A DNA stretch of 35,000 nucleotides from Symbiodinium natans (lineage: Eukaryota > Sar > Dinophyceae > Suessiales > Symbiodiniaceae), in NCBI GenBank assembly GCA_905221605.1, contig CAJNDS010000711.1, positions 17,611 to 52,610 of the forward strand, in the 5' to 3' direction. The notes under the pieces are model-generated. The model saw nothing but the letters and a program-made list of their open reading frames with translations. It did not search any database and was not told where the DNA came from. Below, in pieces: positions 20,401 to 27,944 of this stretch (positions are counted from its first letter, which is position 1; every line of letters begins with the position of its first letter). Both the position numbers and the translations under genes were made by a program.

Positions 20401-23400
20401 CCAGAGTTTGGACCCAGACCACATCTTCAGGGCTTCAGGGTTTATATGGGGGTTTCGGAAAATAGGGGTACCTTATTGGGGTCCTCATTACAAGAAATCC
20501 TACTATTTGGGGGGTCTATGCTAGGGGTCCTCTACTTTCGTAAACTCATATAGCGTTGCAGGGTTGTGAAACCGGGTTTTGGCAGCGGTTTGGGGAGGGC
20601 TTTCGGGCTTTTGGGATTTAGGGTCTAGGGCTGAGGGTTTAGAAGCAGACGTCGGGTCAGCCCGACTGGTGCTGGGAGTGCTTGTGGGGGCTTCTCTCGG
20701 ACGAGGCTCGCATCTCTACGAATCCTGGCCGGACTACCCGGACTCCAAGATTCAACTCTATACCCCTACACCCCAAACCCGAAGCCCTGTAAGCCGCAAG
20801 CCCTACAGCCGGAAGTCTAAAGACCAATGAACGCCCCAGCAAACCGACTGTTGACTTACGTTGCCGTCTGCAAGTTTTGTCGCTCCGGGCTACAAAGCTT
20901 GGCGAGATGGATTCCATTCTGCCCACACGTCGGCTCTACTGACGCCGACACCACCAGCAAGAAGTCGATGAGTCAATTCTTTTGCCATCCTTCCAGACAC
21001 CTTCAAAGCTGCTTCCGTCTGCATATTGGTAGCGGCCCTCGCCATGTCTGAGATCATCCTTGAAGCCACCTTCGTAGATGTCTCCGCTTTCATACCTAAA
21101 GATACCCGCACCATTCCTGAGGCCATCCTTGAACGTACCCTCATAGCTGTCTCCGTTCTCATACCTGTAGATGCCTTTGCCATGTGGGAGGTCATCCTCG
21201 AAGTCGCCTTCGTAGCTCTGTCCACCACCCAACCGAAGCAAGCCCTTGCCGTTAAAGTTGCCATCCTTAAAGTGCCCCTCGTACTGGTCCCCATCCCAGG
21301 TTTGCAGCTTTCCGAGGCCATTCCGGCAATCACCTTGCGCGCAAGTTGGGTCCGGAAGTTGCCCCTTGGGCTTTTGCAGCTCGCTGCGGCATTGTTGCAG
21401 CCCTTGGGTGCAATCCCGGCACCGCACTTGCACAGACCGGTTGGCCAACTCTTCCAACAAAAACTCGATGGCCAGGCCCACCTCAGGTACACAGTTGCCC
21501 ATCACGTCATAGATCTCAAAGACCGGGTTCCAGGCCGGTTCTGGGCGCATGGCATCGGCAATGTTCCGAAGCTCCTCCCGATACAGGATGGACTCGGAAA
21601 GAGGCCGTACTCCAGTGAGGTTCTTGTTGATGGCAATAAGTACTTTTGTCGCCTTGTTGAGGCGCATCGCCTTCGCCAGCCTGATGGAGGCCACCTCCCA
21701 GAAGTTCCGCTTTGGGCCGGGCCAGCCGCAAGCCTCCAAGCGGGCGACCTGTTCATTCCTCACCATCATCCATCCCCACTGGGTCTCTTCAAGCTGGAAG
21801 CCATTCTCGCTGGCAATGAAATCTTCCAGGGCTGTCTTTGTGCCGACTCCTTGGTTCCTGTTGTCGAAGCCCGCCCAGAAGATGGGTTGCTGCTGTCGCT
21901 CGAAATTGGCCAAAACAAGCCGTGTCTGCCATTGGAACTCATGTCCGTGGCGAACGGTGCGCGCGGCCATCTTTGTACAGACGTGTGAATCTCTTTGTTG
22001 CAGGCGTCCGCGAGGGCAGCCTGCAGAGCCTGCACCTGTTGCGAGCACGCATTGCCGAGTGAGAGCGCCTGTGTCTGAAAATGCGCTTCATCCATATCCT
22101 GCGCGTGATCTCTTGTACGTTCCGCTGCCCCGTGACTCTGGGCAGAGCCCTTCCATACTGGCCAGAACCAATAGGCCGGTTGAATCTCCAAGGCATGAGC
22201 TTGCTCCTCCAAGCGCCGATGCGCGGAAATCTCCCAAGGTAGCAAAAAGATCCAGAAGGTGATCTTCTCTCTCAGTGCAGCCATGGAAACAATGAAAGCG
22301 ATGTCGCACACAACGGCAGCGCAGGGTCTTGAGCAACTGTAGCCAACATTCAGGAAATCACAACAACTCTTGCGAGCCTCTGTCACTGAAGGGACCAATT
22401 CATTTGATGACTGCCTATGTACTTCCATCAATGAACTTTGACATCTCCACGGGAAAACATCAAAGTGACTCGAGCGGGCTGTTTTGGGTCTAGGCCTCGA
22501 AGCCAAACGCAAAAGAAGAACTACCCTGAACTTGAACCACCCCTGAACACCCAAACCCTCAACCCTTTCCCAAACACCCAGAAAATCAAGCCCTGAAACC
22601 CCTCCAACAAGACCGAAGCCTAGAATCAGCCAAAAGCCGCCCCCTAAATCCCCCCAAAACCCTGAATGCTAAACCCTAAACCATAACACCCTAAACCCGG
22701 CCGGTCGTTTGGGTCACTTGGGACACTTGGTGGCATTTGGGTCGTTTGGACCACTTGTGGCCACTGACCCCAGAGGGCTCTAAACGACCCAAGTGCCACG
22801 AATTTCCCAAGTGGGTCTTGAGTGTCACAAAATGACCTACTACTGTAGCTGACTCGACCCAAGTGTCCCAAGTGACCCAGGAGACCCGAGTGTTTCGAGT
22901 GACCGAGTGAATGATGTGTTCCATAATTATTGAGTAAAGCACCTTGCAACATGTTTGTAAAACATCCTAAAACAAAAAAGAACGCAATAACTCCATCAGA
23001 GCATAAGTGGTCGATCTCGCGGTGTCTGCAGACTAATGCGCGCTCACAAAGAGCGCTGCCGTTTGGCACGCCGTAAACCCTAAACCCTAAACCCTAAAAC
23101 CCTAAATTCCTACACCCCAAACCCCAAAACCCTAAACCCTAAATCCTAAACCCCAAACCCCAAACCCTAAACCCTAAACCCTCAACCCGAAGCCTCGCTC
23201 AGCTTCTTCGAGTCGGTGACCCCCGCCAGCCGCGCCGCGGCGGCTCCGCAAGTGACCGCCGCAGCCACGACGGGGCCGGCCAAGGGCCCCCGGCCGGCCT
23301 GAAGGAGGGTTTAGGGTTTAGGGTTTAGGGTTTAGGGTTTAGGGTTTAGGGTTTAGGGTTTAGGGTTTTAGGGGTTTAGGGGTTTAGGGGTTTAGGGGTT

Positions 23401-24341
23401 TAGGGGTTTAGGGGTTTGGGGTTTCGGGTTTCGGGTTTGGGGTTTGGGGTTTGGGGTTTGGGGTTTGGGGTTTAGGGGTTTAGGGGTTTAGGGTTTATAG
23501 GGTTTATAGGGTTTAGGGTTTGGGGTTTGGGGTTTAGGGTTTGGGGTTTGGGGTTTAGGGTTTGGGGTTTGGGGTTTGGGTTTGGGGTTTAGGGTTTGGG
23601 GTTTGGGGTTTAGGGTTTGGGGTTTGGGGTTTGGGGTTTGGGGTTTGGGGTGCAGGGTTTTTGGGTGTACCAGGATGGGCTATTACAATGCCTAATGTCC
23701 CCATCCTGGTCATTTTGTAAGAACCGCCCAACAAATAAAATATATTCTTCCTCAAAACGGTCAACATCGGGATGCTTATCTGTTTTCCGGGGGGGGGGGG
23801 GGGGGTTCTTAAGCAAATAGTCGGGCTTAGGGTTGGGGCGGTCGGGGTTTGAGGGTTCAAGGGCTTTGGGGAGGGCCTTCGGGGCTTCAGTTTAGGGCTT
23901 TGGGCATTTGGGGTTTTAAGGAGGGGTTTAAGGGTGTAGAGGTTTAAGGGTTTGGGGGCTTAAATTGTATGAAGAGCAGTTCTTTGAACTGTATTCCCTT
24001 TTTTGGGTCCCAATGTCGTATTGTAGCACGGCACCTTAAAGCAGGAGGACCCTAACTTAGAGGATTTTGTGGGTTTGGGGGTTCAGTGTAAACCCTAACC
24101 CCTAAACCCTAACCCTTAACCCTAAACCCTAAACCCTAAATCTCAAACCCTAAAACCCTAAAACCCTAAAACTCTAAACCTGCCATCCAGGATTGCGGTG
24201 AGATGGGACCCCCAAACCCTAAACCCCAATTAAACCCTAAACCCTAAGCCCTAAACCCTAACCCTAAACCCTGAACCCTAAACCGTGGCTCGTGGCCTCA
24301 TCGACGCCCACCACGCAGCTCCCGCGCTTCTTGGGGGCCAT
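17483..24341 (-). CDS. rnhB: ribonuclease HII, N-terminal part, split by telomere-repeat introns
   Basis: RNase HII cleaves RNA in RNA-DNA hybrids and single embedded ribonucleotides. Exons on the - strand: 24341-24297 (MAPKKRGSCVVGVDE), 23298-23194 (AGRGPLAGPVVAAAV...GVTDSKKLSE), 20143-20089 (VQREAVFAELTKNPDIRE), 18989-18922 (GYAVVVVNREKIDRTNILAA...) and 17527-17483 (AMATAVKKLQKFLD). Joined, they give the family motifs DEAGRGPLAGP, DSKKLSE-x2-RE and IDR-NILAA-x3-AM in exact register. All four junctions are GC-AG introns with exon G after the AG. Introns are 998, 3050, 1099 and 1394 nt and filled largely by TTTAGGG/CCCTAAA arrays. Catalytic D14 and E15 are present; the two later catalytic Asp and the C-terminal half were not found. 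Exon 5 runs into an in-frame TGA at 17485-17483, so the gene is either truncated or has exons I failed to see. The first exon has an acceptor (CTCAG at 24365-24361) before its ATG, fitting trans-splicing or a 5' UTR intron. Confidence 0.85.
17820..17918. repeat. AT-rich microsatellite
   Basis: (TATATGTA)n-like repeat of about 100 bp. The flanking + strand frame 17700-17815 (AEYKALQSNDAHSLRGI...) is open and could be an exon ending at a GTAGGT donor near 17802, but nothing else supports it. Confidence 0.8.
18090..18218. repeat. large imperfect inverted repeat
   Basis: Left arm about 18093-18142 (CCCCGAAATATTAA...CCCTG...TACCCCCCATAT) pairs with right arm about 18175-18218 (ATATGAGGGGGTAGCAGGGG...TTAATATTGGGG), with one insertion of about 15 bases. 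It lies in the last recognised intron of the RNase HII gene. Confidence 0.55.
18477..18582 (+). other. open + strand stretch, possible exon
   Basis: Reads TDISDLQLNERKRILSMVDH and on to a TAA at 18580-18582. Composition is protein-like, but the segment lies inside an RNase HII intron on the opposite strand and between two CCCTAAA arrays. I cannot place it in a gene. Confidence 0.2.
18776..18915 (+). repeat. CCCTAAA array
   Basis: Degenerate CCCTAAA array directly beside RNase HII exon 4. Read on the gene's strand it is TTTAGGG at the 5' end of intron 4. Confidence 0.85.
18995..19280 (+). repeat. long TTTAGGG array
   Basis: About forty copies of TTTAGGG, mostly perfect, with a few TTCAGGG variants and one 10-bp interruption near 19082. 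On the gene's strand it is a CCCTAAA array ending a few bases before the acceptor of RNase HII exon 4. Confidence 0.95.
20191..20272. mobile_element. foldback element, family GATGTTCCCCCTT (copy 1)
   Basis: Starts GATGTTCCCCCTTGTACTAA. Arms of 23 bp at 20206-20228 (ACTAACAGTCC...GGGGATT) and 20246-20268 are inverted copies with one mismatch. Related sequences occur at 25938-25995 and 33999-34030. Confidence 0.6.
20467..20545 (+). repeat. dispersed 78-bp repeat, copy 1
   Basis: GGTACCTTATTGGGGTCCT through TACTTTCGTAAAC matches 29800-29878 with scattered substitutions. The second copy abuts the 2.1-kb inverted-repeat element. Confidence 0.6.
20936..22284 (-). CDS. MORN-repeat protein, nested in RNase HII intron 2
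   Basis: MORN repeats are 14-residue-core beta hairpins found in membrane-associated scaffolds and lipid-linked proteins. Reading the - strand from 21970 to the TAG at 20936, the C terminus has five MORN units: YEGHFKDGNFNGKG, YEGDFEDDLPHGKG, YEGTFKDGLRNGAG, YEGGFKDDLRHGEG and FEGVWKDGKR, preceded by a partial unit GDCRNGLGKLQTWDG. The preceding 200 residues have no recognised fold. A further stretch in another frame, from ATG at 22284 to about 21990, begins MAALREKITFWIFLLPWEIS, a hydrophobic segment that could be a signal anchor, and ends ...VQALQAALADACNK. The two parts need a one-base frame change or an unseen splice near 21975-22005. No introns or telomere-like arrays interrupt it. It lies entirely inside the 3050-nt intron between RNase HII exons 2 and 3, on the same strand. 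Confidence 0.75.
22328..22347 (-). other. possible relict of the dinoflagellate spliced leader
   Basis: On the - strand, 44 bases before the ATG at 22284, the sequence GGCTACAGTTGCTCAAG ends like the dinoflagellate spliced leader, whose 3' end is TTGGCTCAAG, with one base missing; upstream agreement is weak. If real it marks a retroposed mRNA. A chance match to 7-9 bases cannot be excluded. Confidence 0.25.
22711..22878. mobile_element. foldback element with 21-bp arms
   Basis: GGGTCACTTGGGACACTTGG at 22711-22730 is repeated inverted at 22858-22878 with 20 of 21 matches. Internal CACTTGGG/CCCAAGTG motifs recur in both orientations, so the whole 168-bp segment can fold. It lies in RNase HII intron 2. 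Confidence 0.65.
23306..23640 (+). repeat. TTTAGGG/TTTGGGG array
   Basis: Starts as perfect TTTAGGG, passes through TTTAGGGG octamers and ends as TTTGGGG. On the gene's strand it is a C-rich array directly before the CCTTCAG acceptor of RNase HII exon 2. Confidence 0.95.
23669..23710. repeat. 11-bp inverted repeat
   Basis: ACCAGGATGGG at 23669-23679 and CCCATCCTGGT at 23700-23710 are perfect inverted copies with a 20-base loop. Nearby 23791-23806 is a 16-G run. Confidence 0.6.
24083..24285 (+). repeat. CCCTAAA arrays beside RNase HII exon 1
   Basis: Degenerate CCCTAAA arrays interrupted once at 24185-24215. On the gene's strand they are TTTAGGG arrays starting within 15 bases of the GC donor of intron 1. 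Confidence 0.9.
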
Positions 24342-24371
24342 GGGCAAACTCTCTGGGAGCCTGAGAATGGG

Positions 24372-24624
24372 TTTAGGGTCTAGGGTTTAAGGTTTACGGT
24401 TTAGGGTCTAGGGTTTAGGATTTAGGTTTAAGGGTTTAGGGTTTAGGGTTTAGGGTTTAGGGTTTAGGGTTTCGGGTTTCGGGTTTGGGTTTTAGGTTTA
24501 GGGTTTAGGGTTTAGGGTTTAGGGTTTAGGGTTTAGGGTTTAGGGTTTAGGGTTTAGGGTTTAGGGTTTAGGGTTTAGGGTTTAGGGTTTAGGGTTTAGG
24601 GTTTAGGGTTTAGGGTTTAGGGTT
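24372..24624 (+). repeat. long, nearly perfect TTTAGGG array
   Basis: The right part, from about 24500 to 24624, is an uninterrupted run of some sixteen perfect TTTAGGG units, among the cleanest in the window. On the gene's strand it lies just upstream of the acceptor before the RNase HII start exon. Confidence 0.95.
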
Positions 24625-24879
24625 GTCAAGTCTCCCATTGCTGGTATACCCAAAGCATGTTAACCCGGGGCTATGCTTTGGGGTTTACGGCTAAGGGTGT
24701 AGGGTTTGGGGTTTGTAAGCCCCCAAACCTGTTTGAGGTAGGGCTTAAAGACTAGCTAGCGCCTTCGACATCAGGCCGTTCTCTAAGTTGTGATCACTTT
24801 TGGCGTTCGGGAGCATGGCTTTATAGCACGTTAGGCTCCGTGGCGCAATACATGCTCCTAAACCCTAAGCCCTAAACCT

Positions 24880-25070
24880 TATAAGGTTACAAGGTTAAAG
24901 GGTTTGGGGTGTACAGTAGGGTCTAGGGGTTGAGGCACGTATTTTCCGCACCCGCTCTGTGTCCAACGAAGGGTAGGCAAAAGAGCAGATTCGGATCCGG
25001 CTCTTGTGCAGGGGGGCTCCTTGTGAACCCAACCCCGACTGCCAGAGATTGCCCTGTGGCCCATGAATAA
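24880..25070. other. unassigned segment, possibly the last exon of gene X
   Basis: On the - strand, after TCACAAG|G near 25023, two frames are open; one reads SPPAQEPDPNLLFCLPFVGH and ends at a TAG near 24930. The phase does not match the preceding exon of gene X, so I do not annotate it as coding. Confidence 0.2.
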
Positions 25071-25183
25071 ACCCTAAACCTTAAACCCTAAACCCTAAAC
25101 CCTAAACCCTAAACCCGAAACCCCAAACCCTAAACCCTAAACCCTAAACCCTAGCCCTAAACCCTAAACCCTACACCCTACAC

Positions 25184-26704
25184 CAGGAGCCGCAGGCATA
25201 CGACGGTTGCCACGACATCACAGACAGCCCCGGCGGTGAAGAGCAGTGAGTCGGTCCCCGCCTTGCGCGAAGGGCTCAGAGGATTTTGGGGTTTAGGGTT
25301 TAGGGTTTAGGGTTTAGGGTTTAGGGTTTAGGGTTTAGGGTTTAGGGTTTAGGGTTCCGAGTTCAGGGTTTGGGGTTTAGGGTTGGAGGTTCGTGGTACT
25401 TAAAAGACAGTTATAACTGTATGTATAGCCTCCTTATAAGCCCCTTAAATTTCCCTAAAATATGGTTGTTGGGATATAAGTGAAGTTACTATTTGGTTAG
25501 TAAGTACCATGAACCTCCAAGTAGGGTTTATAGTGTTTATAGGGTTTGCAGGGTTTATGGGGTTTATGGGGTTTATGGGGTTTGTAGGGTTTATAGGGTG
25601 TATAGAGCTTATCGGGCTTTTCGGGTTTATGGGGCGTATAGAGTTTATAGGGCTTTTTAGGGATTGGGGTTTGGGGTTTGGGGTTTAGGGTTTGGGGGTT
25701 TGCAGTTTGGGGTTTAGGGGTTTAGGGGTTCGGGTTCAGGGTTTAGGTGTTCTGGGGCCGGTTTTAGGGGTTTAAGTGAGCCGGAACCTCTACCCAAGAC
25801 CTCCCTAACCTAAACCTGAGAGGAAGGAGCCCAATGCCCCTTTTTTGAAAGCCTGTGTTGAGGGCCCAGAGACCTTATTCTTTGGGGTCTTGGGCCCTGA
25901 GTAGTTTGGGGTCTAAAATGTTGCCCAAGAAATTTGAGATGTTTCCCCCTTATTCCAACAGTCCTTGCTAGGGATGAAGTATAAGGGGGAACATCCCAAC
26001 AAGAATGTATATTAAGCCCCTTGCGAGAACAAGTATTCTTGTGGGAATCTGTTTTTACTCAGGGCCTACGGGCCCCCTTGAATATGCATTCTTAGGTGCG
26101 GGCCTGTGGCCCCCGATATTCCCTCGCGGAATCAACAAAGAGGTGCCCAAGACTAACAAAGCCCTTTTAACAACAGCCGCCCCCCCCCCCCAACCCCTAA
26201 ACCCCTCCACACCTTAAGCCACTAACCCTAAACCCTAAACCCTAAACCCTAAACCCTAAACCCTAAACCCCTTTGAGGCCGTGACCAGGGCCACCACCCA
26301 ACCACCCAGCAGCGAGACCAGCAGCTGGGGGATGCAAAGCCTCAGAGAGTCTTAGGGGTTTGGGGGTTTGGGGGTTTAGGGTTTAGGGTTTAGGGTTTGG
26401 GGTTGGGGGTTTAGGGTTTAGGGTTTACGGTTTAGGGTTTAGGGTTTAGGGTTTGGGGGGTTTAGGGGTTTGGGTGTTTGGGGGTTTGGGGGTTTGGGGG
26501 TTTGGGGGTTTGGGGTTTGGGGTTTGGGGTTTGGGGTTTGGGTTTAGGGTTTGGGGGGTTTAGGGGTTCAGGGTTTAGGGTTGGGGCATAGGCTTGGGGC
26601 TCAGGGTTAAAGGACGGGCAACGCCACGTTGAGGAAGCCGTTCAGCTCCCCAAGCAGGTCCTTCAGGAAATCCGGGTGGACTTTCAAAGTACAGGGTTTA
26701 GGGT

Positions 26705-26736
<32 letters not shown>

Positions 26737-27621
26737 GGTTTTTCTGCTTTCGACTCCCGAATCGTCCCTAAGCCGTTTCTCTCATCTCAGGCTGGGAAGA
26801 ACCCGAGGATGCCCCCTTAAATCCTACGCATGATCCGCTTAAAACCCATGAGGGAAACTATGAAATACCCCTAAACCCTAAACCCTAAACCCTAAACCCT
26901 AAACCCTAAACCCTCAAAGCCTACCTAGGAACTGAAGGCTCCGCTGGTCGGAAGCATCTTTACCTTGACTCCCGTCTCTTGAGCTTCACGGCTTGGAGCG
27001 TTGTTGGGATGTGTCTTCTCTTGAGGCGTCGCGCAGCAAGCTTCCCTAAACCCTAAACCCTAAACCCTAAACCCTAAACCCTAAACCCTAAACCCTAAAC
27101 CCTAAACCCTAAACCCGCGGTTGCTGCTGGATCTCCCGTCCTTCGGCGCCTCTTCAGACACCACCTCACAAACCGAGGCACACGAAAGTCACAAAGCCCT
27201 GAGGCCCTCGGCCCGGCAACTCCCAGACCCCTAGCCTGCAGGGGTTTCCTTTCTTTTGCAGATTGGGTCTAGGGTTTAGGGTTTGGGGGTTGGGGTTTAG
27301 GGTTTAGGCTTTAGGCTTTAGGGTTTAGGGTTTAGGGTTTAGGGTTTGGGGTTTAGGATTTAGGGTCTAGGGTTGGGGTTTGGGGTTTAGGGAGGGTTTA
27401 ATGGTTTCCCCTGCTTGGGGTTCCGACCACCGGCCCCAAAACCCGACCAGCCGTGCCGTTTGCTTGCCAAACCCTAAACCCTAAACCCTAAACCCTAAAC
27501 CCTAAACCCCAAAACCTGCTGTTTGCCAAAGAGGGGCCAGGAATGGGATGGTCTGCTGGATGCCATAAAGTGGCCCCAAGAGGGCCAGCCAGGCGCTGGA
27601 CGCGGCCTGTTCTAAGGACAT
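25184..27621 (-). CDS. gene X: split gene for an unrecognised hydrophobic protein, 3' end open
   Basis: Four - strand exons join with matching phases. They are 27621-27516 (MSLEQAASSAWLALLGPLYG...), 26680-26620 (VHPDFLKDLLGELNGFLNVA), 26340-26280 (LCIPQLLVSLLGGWVVALVT) and 25261-25184 (AGTDSLLFTAGAVCDVVATV...). Donors are GT, GC, GC and GT; acceptors end in AG. The sum is about 102 residues with three or four hydrophobic segments, so a small multi-pass membrane protein is likely. Introns of 835, 279 and 1018 nt consist largely of TTTAGGG/CCCTAAA arrays; the third also holds two foldback elements. If exon 2 is not spliced at 26619 it would run to a TAA at 26609-26607 and give a 60-residue product. 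I do not recognise the family. Support is splice-site and phase agreement plus hydropathy, without a known homologue. Confidence 0.4.
25385..25518. mobile_element. MITE-like element, family GGAGGTTC (copy 1)
   Basis: Terminal inverted repeats of 18 bp: GGAGGTTCGTGGTACTTA at 25385-25402 and TAAGTACCATGAACCTCC at 25501-25518, with one mismatch. Total length 134 bp. It lies in the last intron of gene X. Confidence 0.7.
25938..25995. mobile_element. MITE-like element, family GATGTTCCCCCTT (copy 2)
   Basis: GATGTTTCCCCCTTA at the left end and TAAGGGGGAACATC at the right end are inverted copies. The inside has CCAACAGTCCTT, matching ACTAACAGTCCTT of copy 1 at 20191. Confidence 0.65.
26343..26600 (+). 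repeat. TTTAGGG/TTTGGGGG array
   Basis: A mixture of TTTAGGG, TTTGGGG and TTTGGGGG units. It fills most of the 279-nt intron between exons 2 and 3 of gene X. Confidence 0.9.
27043..27114 (+). repeat. perfect CCCTAAA array
   Basis: Ten uninterrupted CCCTAAA units within the first intron of gene X. Confidence 0.95.
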
Positions 27622-27944
27622 TTTCGGGTTGCAGGTTGGAGAATTTTGGGTTTGGGGTTTAGGGCTTTGGGTTTAGGAGTTCAGGGTCTAGGGTTTAGGG
27701 GTTCAGGGTTGGTGGGTTTAGGGTCTGGTGGACGTTTGGCTCGTGGAGCGCGGGGCGAAACCTTGCACCCCACAGGGGCTTCGGCAGATTCGAAGAAAAG
27801 TTTCGGATTGTGGGTGCGCAGGACCCCAGGAACTCCGTGATTCGCTTCAACCCTAAACCCTAAACCCCTAAACCCCTAAACCCTAAACCCTAAACCCTAA
27901 ACCCTAAACCCTAAACCCTAAACCCCAAACCCTAACCCTACTAA

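Noticed and set aside
21026-21988. 320-codon + strand open frame
   Set aside because: It is antisense to the MORN gene, whose repeats are unmistakable on the - strand.
27116-27265. Possible exon (VVSEEAPKDGRSS) between arrays
   Set aside because: Its phase does not fit between exons 1 and 2 of gene X, which join well without it.
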